Below, piece by piece: positions 11,433 to 23,401 of a DNA stretch of 64,000 nt. The translations under genes were made by a program, and so were the position numbers. This DNA comes from Neoarius graeffei (Eukaryota; Chordata; Actinopteri; Siluriformes; Ariidae): contig NC_083583.1 of NCBI RefSeq assembly GCF_027579695.1, forward strand, positions 22,290,599 to 22,354,598. The letters are read 5' to 3'. The first letter of the stretch is position 1, and every line of letters starts with the position of its first letter. The notes beneath the pieces are model-generated. The model did no database searches, was not told the origin of the DNA, and saw only the letters and a list, made by a program, of their open reading frames with translations.

Positions 11433-11486
11433 CTCCTCCCATTTCCAGGTGCTTGATTTCACTTTCTCCTCATTTCCTCCCTTTAG
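11385..11486 (+). promoter_or_regulatory. CT-microsatellite polypyrimidine tract and splice acceptor before the first cant1 coding exon
   Basis: An uninterrupted (CT)n run of about 43 bases (11386-11428) continues into a pyrimidine-rich stretch ending in two possible acceptors, TTTCCAG at about 11449 and CCCTTTAG at about 11486. Either would lead into a 5'UTR segment before the ATG at 11507. At least one upstream non-coding exon is therefore expected but was not identified. Confidence 0.6.
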
Positions 11487-11506
11487 CTCCACACCCTAAT
11501 AACCTG

Positions 11507-14500
11507 ATGACCACCCGGATCTCCATGCGGTCCCTGCCATCCTTGGCCTCCATCAGCAGTGCTAGCTCTGACCCCCGCTTCCATTTCAAATGGAGGGCCA
11601 TCACAGTGCTTGCTATACTAACCTTGGGCCTGCTGCTGTATCTGCACCAAACAGCGGGGGGTTCTACACAGGAGACACAACTCTTTCCATCACTGCGTCA
11701 TAGTAATGGTGTACATCGGCTGATTCGGGATGCAACAACCAAAACAGAGGCCCATTACAACCACACGTACCCTTTGAGCCCACCGGAGCACACAGCTAAT
11801 GGTGTCCGCTACCGCATAGCCGTGATCGCAGACTTGGACACAAACTCGCGCAGCACCAAAGATAGTACCTGGTTCAGTTACATGCAGCGAGGCCACCTGC
11901 TAGTGTCCGACAACGGGGAACACGTGGAGGTAGAGTGGGACCCGGACAAGGTGGTGTTAGAGAGCCATTTATCAGAAAAAGGGCGCGGGATGGAGCTTTC
12001 CGACCTGGTGGCATTTAACGGACATCTATACAGTGTAGATGATCGAACAGGCGTGGTGTACCGTATTGAAGACAACCGGGCTATACCCTGGGTCATTCTG
12101 CCTGATGGAGATGGCAGCATTTCCAAAGGTGAGAGGAAAGCAATTAGTATTCCCACACATGCATTCTGCTAGCTGCCATTTTCTACACTAAACTTTCAAA
12201 TCCTTTCAGTGATGTGTGAAAAATGCAAAGGGGAAATGATTCTGTTCTTTTTATTTCAGAAGCAATATTTTCTTTTTTTAGCTAGTTTTATTTTTCTTTA
12301 TTTTTATTGTAAAAAATGTTTTATTAATATTTGGTTAGAAGCTTACATTTGTTACTGTTTGTATAAAGTATAGCATTGTAATTGCAAAAGGAAAAATAAA
12401 GCAAATGACAAGCGAAAAGAATATATATATATATATATGAGTGATTCCATGCTTATGGGTACTGAAATGGGGACATGAACTTATTTTTAAAAATTCACCT
12501 AAAACCATTTCTTTTTTTATCATCAGGTCACAAAACATGTAATCTTTAATGAATGATATGTTAAAAGATAACTTTAATTTTCTGAAATGTAATAAAAACA
12601 TTTATATGCCAAAGTCAGAACGTAACAGAAATGTTGTGGACATATATATTCTCAATTTTAACAATGTAGAATTACTTTTTGAAACATAGGAAGGTGATGT
12701 TTTAGCAAATATAATTAATAAACATGTGTAGTAGAGTAAACATACACATTCTTTCAATAAGATTAACATGGTATATAGCTAGATTGTAATTAATTTGTAA
12801 CAGACGCGAGATGGACAATCGTAACAGAAGTAATGTAACAGACATCATTTTGGAACTCATAGGCTTGACTTTGGCATATAAATATGTTTTTATTACATCT
12901 CAGAAAATTAAAGTTATCTTTTAACATATCATTCATTAAAGATTACATGTTTTGTGACCTGATGGTAAAAAAAGAAATGGTTTTAGGTGAATAAGTTCAT
13001 GTCCCCATTTCAGTACCCATAAGTGTGGAATCACTCATTTTATTTATATATATATATATATAAATTTAAAAAAAAATTGGGGGGGGGGTTGTTTTTTCTC
13101 CAATTGAATAGTTGTGCTCAGATTTCACTGGGACCTCGGGGAGGGACAGTGGAACAGGATCTTAAAGATGCTTGTCCTTGTATTTATGCTGTGAGCAGGT
13201 TTTAAGGCGGAGTGGTTGGCAGTGAAGGACAAGCACCTGTATGTGGGTGGACTGGGGAAGGAGTGGACAACCACCACGGGTGAATTCGTCAACAACGATC
13301 CCCAGTGGGTGAAGGTCATCGGCTTCCAGGGCGACATACACCATGAGAACTGGGTGCCCCATTACATCGCACTGAGGGGGGCAGCAAACATCAAACCTCC
13401 TGGTAAAAAAAAAAGCAAAACACTTCACAAAATGAGGTTCTAAATCTGATGCAGTCAGCCTCAGTGTTGAAGGCCAACTGCCTAACCATTTGGCCTTTTC
13501 ACCATGCGCGCGTGCACACAATATACCTTTCATGACCTGATACGCTGTAGGAAAGTCAGCCTCCAGAATATCAGGCTCTCTGTGTTGAGCACAAAGTTAA
13601 TAAATGGTTAATGTGAGTAGATGAGCCATAGAAATAAAGAGAACTGAAAACGCAATCAGTATTTAGATATATTTTGCTAATGCTGTACAGATATCACATT
13701 AAAGACCCTTGACATTCCTTGTGGATATAGTTACATTTAAATCGTAATCGTATTTATTTACCAATTAATGATAAAGATTGCAGCATTTAAAACGGCTATG
13801 AAATGAAATCAAGCAATGTCATGGTAAGGGCCATTTTCAACAGTTGTATTGCACCATTTAAAGGTCATAGGCAATGGTCGGAAGTGAAACGTAAAATATC
13901 AACTTTATTGTCTAAAAGAACGACCCAGAAAGCGAATTCAATCTTCCTAGTGTCTAATTTGCACTCTAAAATTGAATAATACGGTTAAAATATACTGTTT
14001 TGCCCAATTTCCAAAGGTTTGTTTACATCTCACTTGTGCGCACTTCCACCGCCAGGCGACCGTCGTCGTGACGTCATTTAAGCCAAACAGACTGGGAGCA
14101 GTTCTGTTACTTGTGAACCGAGCACACGTGTACGGACTTTGGTTGTGAGAGGTTGTGTAAAATGTCTGATAGCGATTTTGAAGTCGGAACTCTCCAAATT
14201 GAATATCGAGAGGTGAAACCATACATGTATGAACCTATGGCTGTTGCGAAGCAATCGGTGAATGTGGCTCACTGGTTTGACCGTGCAGCCTCGGAATCAC
14301 AGCGACTCGGCCGACTCTGATTGTGGTGACGCCAGACCTCAACAAGACTCGCGCCCAACGATTTATCCTGGTAGTTATGATAAATTCCTACTTTCATTGT
14401 AATACTAAATAAGAGCCCTTTTGAAGAATAATTAAACCGCCCTCCCTAGTGGATATAGGTAACGATTACTTGACAGTGCGCCGGTAGGCCACATTAGCCT

Positions 14501-17500
14501 GCCATCCGCGGCATTATACTATTTATAGCCTACTCTAAGCGAGGAAACATCTCTTTGTCTCATTTCCACAATGATTGTACAGGATCCCTCAGGATTCTTG
14601 ACTTGTCAATTGCAAGCAAAAGTAAAAATGTTTACCTCCAATCTTCTCCTTTTTGCTTGAGCGTTGCTGGTTCGTTTCTTCTTTGACTGCTTGATTTTGT
14701 TTCATGAGCACAATCCACTCTCTCCACCTCTTCTCCTCTTCTGGAAAAAAACAACCCTCTGGCTTCACGCACACAATCCACTCTCTCGACCTCTTCTCCT
14801 CTTCCGGAAAAAGCCAGTCCACTCTCTCTGCCTCTTCTCCTGTCTCAGAAAAAGGTAAAAACTTCTTCCTGAACCGGTCCCGTTGTTACAATTCACTGCA
14901 CATGGTTTTTCTTTGGAAATTCCTGAACACACGTCCGCACTCAAGCCGAACGGCAATGTAAGTAAACAGAAGTGGACTCAACTCAAGTGGTTTGTTTGGC
15001 TTAAATGACGTCATGCGCCGAGTGGTCACAAAAATAGCCGAACAGAAATTCGCCACGATCCACGCTAACTTATTTTAAGTATTACTTATTAACAATACTT
15101 CTTGGAACCAGAAGAAAATTCCAGAGGGTTTTTTAACATATAAAGTTTCAAATGTGCATAAAATTAAAACCGTTGCCTATGAGCTTTAAAGTTCCTGTCT
15201 TCTGATTTAATCTTGGAACATTCATACACTATAAAGCTGAGTCACAAATGAAAGGAAAAGCCTTTAATTTGTGCCTCCTCTGTGGGGAGCATGCATTTAT
15301 TTTGTTGGCGTGATTTGACTCTACTTGTGCCCTTAGAGCAAATTCAATACAAAGAAAAGGCCTTTCTTATGATGAAACTTTACACGTTTCTTCCAATACA
15401 CATGAAGCCATCTGACCAGATCTTTTTTGAACTGCTGCTTAGGCAGAAGGGGTGACATAACATGCTTGCCTAAACATGCGTGAACTTGCAGATGCCCATG
15501 CTTGGCTAGTGTCACTGTGATTGACTGGGAGAGAGTGTAAGCACCCCCTCCCCTCCCTGAGAGTATGACCAGTTTTGCTTACTTGGACTTCTGGACATGG
15601 ATGGCTGAAGTATTGTCTGGATTCGAATTCAAGATCTTCGGACGATAAGGCAGATGATTTTGTTGTACCACTTGGGAGCCCATGATGAAACATTTCTATG
15701 CTGATGGGAATGGTCTCTTCCAGGATAACCCTGCCCACATCCACAGAGCACAAGGGTCACTGAAGGTTGAAAATGAGAAATCGTATACTGTACACCAGTG
15801 CTTAATTGAACATCTATTCGTACGTAACACTGGACTCTTCACTACCACCAAAACCCCAACTGAAGGAATGTCTTTTGGAACAGTGGTAAATCCCTCCAGT
15901 ATAGTTCCAGAGAGTTGAAGCTGTGCCAAAGATGATCTGGTGGCCCAATATGAGAAAAACCCGCATAAAGCTGTTAGTGTTGGTCCTTTAATTGGTCACC
16001 CATCTGTACATGTGCAATGTAAAGGAATGGCCTTTGGGGTGAGGGATATTCCCAAAAATAGTTTTGGCGGGGAATCCTAAAAATATAAATACTTAAACCT
16101 AAGGAAAAATAAAACCGCTATAGAGAAGATTGCACTCTGTTCAGCACCACACCACTAATCTGCCAGTATGACGTTAAACCTTTCTGAGAGACTCGGTACA
16201 GTTCAGGACCCGGATAATAAATGGGCGATGGTCCTTTGCCAGCCCACTGTTATCTGACCTACATACCACCATGGAATGAGGGTGAACTTGTCTGAATCTG
16301 GCTGCCAGGGCACAGCTGTGATTTCAGCTTTGACACCATATCTCCGGCATCGAATATAGAAAACTGAACTGCAGCATGACCATGTTGGCCATCTATTAAA
16401 ACTCGATTCCAAATTCTGTGAAAACCTTAAAAGTAAATACTTGCATTTGTGCCTCTTTGGGGCCAAAATACACTTGCCATTGCCATAACTGAACCTTTTG
16501 TGTGTGAAATGAAGCATGTTTGTCCAGAAATTGCGTGCTCCTAACCTTAGGACATTTTAAAGGTGAATTCCGCAGAAGTTCTCAGTAATTTTTAAAAAAC
16601 AGTTACATTTTAGCCATAGTATTGAAATGTGACTTCTCAAATGCACTTGTACTGAATGTGCACATTCTAGTTCTTGTGTTTTAATAAAGACTTGAGTAGT
16701 AGGAAAAGTAGGATGTATAGAAATGAGAACATATTTGAAATTGTACAAAAATCTACAATATTGTCTATCAGTTGGCTCCTTTTTAACAGCAAACTGACCG
16801 CTGCACCAACACATGCGCACCTTGTTCCCTACATGGAGTTGCGGTCCTGCCCCTTTTCAGTTCAGTGTTGTGTAGCACTTTTAACAATAGAGATTGTAAG
16901 AGAACTGCTTTTATAGAAATTTCAGGTGCTGATTTACATTTAGGCCCCATTAAGCAACCAGAGGTGATGGTAGCAAACTCCCAAAGAGGAGCAGTGGCCT
17001 AGCCTGACAAAAAGCAATACTGGACAGTGTGCAATACCTCTCCTGCTAGACTTTTTTTCATATTTTATATATGTTAATACTTAATTTATCTAGATGTTTT
17101 CTCTATTTTCTATTCTCTTTATTCTGTAATGATGCTGCTAGAATTTTAATTTCCCTGAGGGAACCCTCCCAAAGAGATCAGTAAAGATCCATCCATCCAT
17201 CCATCCATGAATGAATGAGGAAGAATCTGCCTTCTGTTATTTAAGATGTTCATGTGTTAACTGCCACGAACATGGTACTTCCATTCGCTGTGCTGGACCA
17301 AAATTAAAAACAACAAACAAACACAAACCCAGCAGCCTCAGTTGCTATGCATGAGTATGCCAAATGAGTGCTAACCCAACGAAAGCATCTACATGCTGAC
17401 ATGTTGACTTTTTTTTTTTATGAAACATTTTAAGAGGCGGGCGACACGGTGGTGTAGTGGTTAGCGCTGTCGCCTCACAGCAAGAAGATCCTGGGTTCGA

Positions 17501-19154
17501 GCCCCGGGGCCGGCGAGGGCCTTTCTGTGTGGAGTTTGCATGTTCTCCCCGTGTCCGCGTGGGTTTCCTCCGGGTGCTCCGGTTTCCCCCACAGTCCAAA
17601 GACATGCAGGTTAGGTTAACTGGTGACTCTAAATTGACCGTAGGTGTGAATGTGAGTGTCAATGGTTGTCTGTGTCAGCCCTGTGATGACCTGGCGACTT
17701 GTCCAGGGTGTACCCCGCCTTTCGCCCGTAGTCAGCTGGGATAGGCTCCAGCTTGCCTGCAACCCTGTAGAGGGATAGAGCGGCTAGAGATGAGATGAGA
17801 TTTTAAGAGGCTTGCTAACTTGAACATCCTGATTTGAACTTTCATGCTTGCTTCTCAGGAATATAACCCAGCATATTTTACTAAACTGTTTTTTTGGCTG
17901 AGTCCATTTTTTTTTAACCAACAACTATTTCTGAACCTGAAGCTCCATCACTAATTGACCTCAGCATTTATTTGCTTCAACAACTGAACCTTCAGATCCT
18001 GGCTGTCCACAGCACTACAGAGATTTAATGGATTGTTGTAATGTAAACAAGTTATATCAAGGAATGTCAATAAAAACTCATTTCTTCAGGACAATGGTGC
18101 AACACATAATGCAGTATAACCGTACACTAGGTGCAAATACACAACAGCACAACAAGCGTGAAAATGTACGAGAAGTGCACAGACAGAAAAGAGCAATACA
18201 TGGAAGAACCAGGTTCGTATGAACTGATGCCCCTTTAAGACCAATAGGTTTGGTTCTGGTTCATACTCCAAATTTTGAACGGTTCGGAACTTGAAAAGAT
18301 GGTTCCTAGCTGGAATCAAAAAGAATAACCATGACCACATCAGTGGGCGTGTCATCTGTTTGGAGAGGAAGCAGAGTGCAGCAATGGAGAACACAACAGA
18401 AAAGGACACATCTTGAGAAAGTGAATGGAAACAAATATTTGTAGTAATGGAACAAAAGCTCACAGGTAATCAATGTGCTCTGCTATCTTTCTACTACTGT
18501 TTACTCCTGTTGTGCATTGTACAACACCCTCGGTTCATGACTCATCCTTGGTTACAATGATTCTGCTCAAATCTAGTGAACCAGCCCACGTTTTCACTAC
18601 CTGGAATAAAAGTTCAAAGAATCCTGAACAGAACCGCTTCAAGAACATGTTTCCTGTTGGTTGAAAAGGGGTATAAATGAGTTCATGCTGAATTTAGCAG
18701 AAAATATTCAGATACTACTTTGGAATGTTTTTATTAGTACAAAGCTCACAGGTCGTAACTCCTGCTCTTCCTGTCGTCCTCAGGTTATTTGATACATGAA
18801 TCGGCGGTGTGGAGTGAGCGTCGACAGCGCTGGTTCTTCCTCCCACGCCGAGCCAGCTCCGAACGCTACGAGGAAACGGCTGATGAGCGCCGTGCCACCA
18901 ATCTGCTCCTGACCTGCACAGCTGATTTCAGCCACATCTCCGTGTCCCGGGTTGGGCGGCTACTTCCCACCCATGGCTTCTCAGCTTTCAGGTTTGTTCC
19001 TAACACTCATGACCACGTGATCCTGGCGCTGAAGTCTGAGGAGGACGCGGGCAAAATTGCTACCTACATCACAGCCTTCACACTGGAAGGACGAGTCCTG
19101 CTGCCTGAGACTAAGATCGGAGACGTGAAATATGAAGGGCTGGAGTTCATCTAG
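11507..19154 (+). CDS. cant1: Soluble calcium-activated nucleotidase 1 (apyrase), 3 coding exons
   Basis: Coding exons are 11507-12128, 13199-13402 and 18784-19154 (622, 204 and 371 nt; 1197 nt, 398 codons plus TAG), all with GT/AG borders and compatible phases. The product hydrolyses UDP, GDP and other nucleoside diphosphates with Ca2+ in the ER/Golgi lumen, supporting glycosylation and proteoglycan synthesis. A short cytoplasmic N-terminus precedes one hydrophobic anchor (about residues 30-46, [15 protein letters not shown]), giving a type II membrane protein. Then come the family hallmarks [61 protein letters not shown] and the C-terminal KYEGLEFI. Length matches human CANT1 (401). I chose the ATG at 11507 because it follows a splice acceptor (about 11486) and aligns with the family N-terminus; the longer upstream frame is intron plus a CT repeat. 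The gene converges with oga. Certain of the family; which teleost paralogue is not determined. Confidence 0.96.
12438..13040. mobile_element. Palindromic MITE in cant1 intron 1
   Basis: The left arm starts GAGTGATTCCATGCTTATGG and the right arm ends in its complement at about 13036. Arms of about 200 bp match closely (for example TATCATTCATTAAAGATTAC), around a shorter core with CGTAACAGA words. (AT)n tracts flank both ends, so the target may have been AT-rich. Non-coding. Confidence 0.8.
13857..15190. mobile_element. THAP-bearing element family B, copy 1
   Basis: Ends TTTAAAGGTCATAGGCAA and TTGCCTATGAGCTTTAAA; an inverted copy is at 39134-40477. On the + strand at 14162 is [20 protein letters not shown]...YMYEP, frameshifted after ASES. 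On the - strand is a THAP start (about 14917-14640) whose ATG context carries a small deletion relative to copy 2. A 3-unit tandem repeat lies in the THAP exon. It sits in cant1 intron 2. Confidence 0.75.
14640..14920 (-). pseudogene. THAP exon remnant of family B copy 1
   Basis: [12 protein letters not shown]...FYLF and repeated KRQREW segments match copy 2 at 39418-39715. The CCTTATTGTTG after the start ATG seen in copy 2 is missing, so the frame is lost. Fewer tandem units than copy 2. Confidence 0.65.
15191..16989. other. cant1 intron 2, no recognised element
   Basis: Unique-looking AT-rich sequence. Frames of about 100 codons on the - strand (15439-15753, 16203-16517) show no domain or family resemblance that I recognise. 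Confidence 0.5.
16990..17215 (+). mobile_element. L2-type LINE 3' tail
   Basis: The stretch ending TTTCCCTGAGGGAACC...AAAGATC followed by an (ATCC)n microsatellite (about 17188-17208) is the common 3' end of fish L2-like LINEs. Only the tail is present. Confidence 0.6.
17438..17799 (+). mobile_element. tRNA-derived fish SINE with 11 bp TSD
   Basis: Starts CGGGCGACACGGTGGTGTAG; the tRNA-like head has box A (GTGGTTAGCGCTG) and box B (GGTTCGAGCCC). The conserved body (AGTTTGCATGTTCTCCCCG, GGTGACTCTAAATTG) ends in GATGAGATGAG. Exact repeat ATTTTAAGAGG flanks it (17427-17437, 17800-17810). Same family as the copies at 29690, 56808, 61720, 61884 and 62612. Confidence 0.88.
17811..18783. other. cant1 intron 2, 3' part
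   Basis: AT-rich; contains scattered GAACC/GGTTC words that may be an old MITE, with no clear boundaries. It ends in the acceptor TCCTCAG before exon 3. Confidence 0.4.
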
Positions 19155-21124
19155 TTTAGAAGAGGAGAGTGGGATTTCTCACATGGGAGTCACTGGGTGA
19201 CCATGTGTGCATCAGTGCAATGTTGTAGATATAAAATGTCATAAATGGATCAGTTTGAGATTTTTTGATATTTCTGTATGAGAATGCAGTGGTGACACTA
19301 TACGCTGCATGTATTCGTGTTTTCCACTGGCAACCTGCCACTGGAAACACCCATCATGGCGAGGGAGACCAATGACGGCAAACAAAACACAAAGCACAGC
19401 TATGCAGCAAGCTACATGGATCGCCCACAGAACTTGCATGCTTGCTGTGTAGTCTTTAAATGTGGGCCGAGGTTTTTCCTCAGCAACTCTGAAAAACAGT
19501 GCTGCTAAAGACTCAGGGGAGTTGTTTGTTTTTATGAAAACGCACAACATAGACTAACCAAACCGGAATGACCCAAAAGACATTTGTCTTAAGTGGACTT
19601 GAAGGATGAAGATGCAAATAAATCATGTTTTTTAGTATGTTTTTATTTAACATTTTAATAGATCATGTAGATATCTTGTAAATTGCATTATATTTTTGAA
19701 TCCCAGGTTTGTGGTGGCTTCAGAAAAACTTCCATTAAAAAAAAGACATTGTGCATATACCTCTTAATATGCAAATTATAAATGCCCCACATGCAGTAGA
19801 GGTGGTAATAATAATGAACTTAAATTATTAGTAACATGTAATCAACCAGTCGGTGCCCTCTGAAAAGAGATAAACGTACTGTTTTATGATTAAAGGTTTA
19901 GGGTGACTTTAATGCCCAGGTCAGACAGCAGGCTGCATCTAGTTTAACTACTTGCATATACCTGCAATAACAAAATCGCAAGACTTATTGCAGCAATGCA
20001 GGACAACACCGATAATAGCAGTGTTGCAGAGGGTCTTTAGTAGAGGCAGGATCACGCTCTGTTCGCATTTCAGTTGCAATTCACTTCCAATCGGTGCAAA
20101 TAGCAGGCGGTCGTGCAATGCTTGAGTGACCAGTTGTGGGTTGAAGCAGTTTGGAGTGTGGAGGAGAGAGGGAGGCAAAAAAAAAACGTTCACACAAACT
20201 CTGGAACTTCCACAATACTTAGTTTAACAACTTACTACAGCAAAATTCTCAGAGTTAAATTTCCTAGTGTTTAAGCAAAAGTGTTAGTGACACTAAAAAA
20301 AAAAAAATTGATTTAACTTTGTGTTAACACTGCAGAGATTGGGACAAAAACACCAGCTTGAGTTGATTTAACAGTATAAAAATTGTGTACGTCAACCTTA
20401 CTACGCCTAGTTGAACGGCTCTCTTATCATACATGAGCAAGAGGTCATATTCCCTAAACGTTACTCAAGTTGAGGACTGAAAAGAAAACGGTCACTAACA
20501 GAGACCCATTTCCAGTAATGTGCACGGCTCAACTAACAAACAGAAAACAAGCTGATTATGCCACCTCTAGGTAAACACACTAGGTCTTAAAGGCACATTT
20601 CACAATTTTGACTGTTATAACGTCTGACCACAACGAAGGATTTGGTGCAAAACGCCTGCATCCACTTGCCACCTGACCGATCACAGCATGCGTCTTTCTG
20701 CTGTCTGACCTGGGCATAATGTAGTCTGAGTGTTTTTCTCATGTTTTTAAAATCCTACTGAAACACATTATGTTCACTGAATGTTGCTTTGAGTTGTGGC
20801 TGTGATGATTAATCTCCAACAGCCTTCATCTTGGACAAGAAATTAAAGTGTTAGCACTCAAGTTAGCCAAGAATATCATTTCCCCCCATGATTTGTCTGA
20901 CCAATTACAGCACCTTTCCCGTTGTCATTAGGGGGTTTGCTCATTTTCCCTGCCAAAAATGTGAATTTACTGTTGTATCATTTAACTCTTTACTACATGC
21001 AGCAGTTATTTGAATATCTAGTCACTGTTTATTGTAGTAGGTGGCCACATTGAAAGTCTCCCACTGTCCTGTTTTCTGCACTGACGATTGAGCTGTTTTC
21101 ATAAGAACTCTACAAGAAACATGC
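19155..21124. other. cant1 3'UTR and intergenic sequence
   Basis: The first about 500 nt are probably cant1 3'UTR. The remainder is AT-rich with only short frames and no recognised repeat family. Confidence 0.5.
19617..19622 (+). terminator. Candidate cant1 polyadenylation signal AATAAA
   Basis: A canonical AATAAA lies about 460 nt after the cant1 stop codon, a plausible 3'UTR length. It is the first clear hexamer downstream of the stop. Confidence 0.5.
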
Positions 21125-21900
21125 CTGTGAAGATTCTCAGTCATCCAGGTCATAGTAACTGTGGGTGGTAAAAGAGAGCAACTGGACTTGCTGGAAGACG
21201 TTTCACCTCTCGTCCAAAAGGCTTCTTCAGTTCTGTCTAATAGGGAGTATCAGGTATTTATCATCTCATGGATGAAAAGCTCATCTAAGGTGTCAGTCAT
21301 CCTGTTGGTGTGGGTCACTCAGTGCGTTTACATGCACATTAGAGAAAATTGAATTTCTGCCGTAGCTCGACTGAAATCGAACCGAACTGGATTTCTCGTA
21401 ATCGAGCTACGCGACCTAGATTATGCGATTGTAGCCGAGCTACTTACTTCAGCACTGCCCCTTCCGGAAGTGACGAGACCACAAGCGGGAAACACAACAG
21501 CCTCGGTCGGCGTGACAACAGTAGTAGTAGCAGCAGCAAGCAGAAGAGGTCAGGAGGAACAACATCTCAATGTTGCTGTCCTTCTTGTGAACATGGAACT
21601 GATAACTTTGTTTATACTCTTGAATAGCTCTTCTTCATGACGACAACCGGAAGTGTACCAACACGATGGGGCGTGTAGCACCACCTGTGGCTCGGGTGCA
21701 CAATGTACCTCACACAATAGCTCGATTTCCTTGTGTGCATGTAGGATTGGATTTCTCTGGCACCCCTGCTGGGACCCTTAGCTTGATTACCAACAGTAGC
21801 TCGATTTGGATGTGCATGTAAACGCACTGACTGGGGGCTGGATGTGAACAGCCTTGAGTCATTAGGGTGATCAATGGAATGCTGATTCTCTACAAAAAAA
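21125..21900. mobile_element. Old retroelement tail interrupted by a MITE
   Basis: The fish-repeat segment around GGAAGACGTTTCACC... GGCTTCTTCAGTT (about 21190-21235) resembles the 3' tail of a non-LTR or Penelope-like retroelement. It continues after the MITE at about 21830. Family assignment is weak. Confidence 0.4.
21320..21829. mobile_element. GTTTACATGCAC-ended MITE, copy 2 (inverted)
   Basis: Ends CAGTGCGTTTACATGCAC and GTGCATGTAAACGCACTG. Reverse complement of the element at 9489-10451, including ACTTCCGGTTGTCGTCATGA and CACTTCCGGAAG. It lacks the 88 bp nested insertion and so serves as the empty site for it. Confidence 0.8.
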
Positions 21901-21959
21901 AAAAAAAAAACACATTTACCAAGTCATTGTCTTGTAAATGTTTAAGTCTTGCATATTAC

Positions 21960-22655
21960 TATGGACCCTTTTCAGTCACGTGACCTTCGTAAATGCGACC
22001 GCCATTTTGGACATGTAGTGGACTTTGGCTCAAATCGGTTTGAATGCGAGGAAGGCGACAAACAAAAGAAAAAGGAGCGAGATGCAGAAAACTGTATTTA
22101 CTAGTTTACTGTAATTATGATCTGGCAGCTATTTACACCAGATCCAGTGTAAATAGCTGCCGGAGCCAACGTCTGGCCGGGCCGCGGAGCGAGCAAGCGC
22201 GCACCGGCTCCGGCCGGGCCGCGGAGCGAGCGAGCACGCGCCGGCACCTCGGACGTTGGCTCCGGCGGCTATTTACACTGGATCTGGTGTAAATAGCTGC
22301 CAGATCATAATTACAGTAAACTAGAATGGAATGTTAACAGCAATGTAATGCCTTTTCTGGCTAATTTTATTCGTCTTACCTCCAACAAAGTGGTCACTAC
22401 ACAAGCGTTGGTATGCCGCTATCCATCTTCTCCGTTGTTCAGCATCTACCGGGATCCGATAAAATGATAACCCTTGCCTTGTTTGTTGATTGTTACTACA
22501 TCCAGGTGCACAACATAGTGGCATGATGGAAGTCTTGCTGAAAATAAACACTTTCTTTGCTGCCGTTCCTCAATGCTGGCTGTGGTAAACTACTGGTAGT
22601 ACATGTCCAAAATGGCGGCCGCGTTTGTCGTGACGTCACGTGAAAAGGGTCCATA
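21960..22655. mobile_element. THAP-bearing hairpin element, copy 2 (inverted)
   Basis: TATGGACCCTTTTCA and TGAAAAGGGTCCATA form the ends. Compared with copy 1 at 3930 it is inverted, the arms match closely, but the GC-rich tip (about 22165-22255) differs. Here it contains two similar units rich in CCGGCCGGGCCGCGGAGCGA. The partner exon starts MRGRRQTKEKG at 22044 (+); the THAP exon is on the - strand. Confidence 0.75.
22380..22524 (-). pseudogene. THAP zinc-finger exon of hairpin element copy 2
   Basis: MPLCCAPGCSN...FYRIPVDA...RRWIAAYQRLCSDHFVGG, one residue shorter than copy 1 (Tyr lost), with the same GAG|GTAAG donor. Incomplete domain. Confidence 0.7.
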
Positions 22656-22736
22656 GGGGACTTTGTATGAAAGGATCCACATTACCAAATGTAGCAAATT
22701 GAAAGTCACAAATGAAGGTGAGAAGTTTTTCCAACT

Positions 22737-22742
22737 TTTATT
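22737..22742 (-). terminator. Candidate oga polyadenylation signal (AATAAA on the - strand)
   Basis: TTTATT on the + strand reads AATAAA on the oga strand, about 660 nt after the oga stop. No better hexamer was seen nearer the stop. Confidence 0.35.
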
Positions 22743-23401
22743 TTATGCATTTCCCTCATTTCATGCAGCTTTTATAAGGAGTTACATGTCTTGTTTGGAA
22801 GATGGAAACATTCAAATGGTCAGGATAAGAGAAAGACACTGACTGTTCCTATAGAAAAACAGCAAACGAGTTAGACCAGAGTGCAGGAAGCAAGGATGAG
22901 TCTAAACAGGAGATGGGTATGTGCTTGGAGGAATGGTCAAATGATTTATAAATCCCTTCCTCTAATCAAAATGACTAACTTCAGTACAGGGGGGGATATT
23001 TTGAAACTAAGCACAGAAGTCTGTAAGTAGAAAATTACAGTGGGGGGGGGAAATGAGTTAAATGCTCCAAATGTAATACCACTACTTCAGTGTTGTATGG
23101 TGTTCCCATATCCCAGAATAAAAACAAATGTTGAATGTCATTTGAAGTGATAACGACATCACTTAGTAATAACCCAGAGCTTTTTTTTTGCCCTCAAAAG
23201 TATTTGTGCAGTAGAGATTTAAGTGCCTATTTCCTGCCACTGTCACATTTTATATATTAAAAAAAAAAAAAAAAAAAAGAGGGGGAGGGGTCATGAGACC
23301 ATATGAAGTTTAAACACGTTTGCAATGTCAATGTAAAATTAACAGTGAAAAAACACTGGATTTAAGTAAACGTCTTTATCTGTAAAAGCACAGATCATTA
23401 T

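Noticed and set aside
11210..11506. N-terminal extension of cant1 (frame open from 11210)
   Set aside because: It translates the (CT)n repeat into poly-Leu-Ser and lies upstream of splice acceptors; family alignment begins at the ATG at 11507.
17457..17744. Possible protein shared with 29716-30045, 56741-56986 and 61939-62232
   Set aside because: These similar frames are all translations of the same tRNA-derived SINE.
18086..18463. 125-codon frame on the - strand in cant1 intron 2
   Set aside because: No domain, no splice context, low-complexity Phe/Leu-rich; consistent with chance in AT-rich intron.
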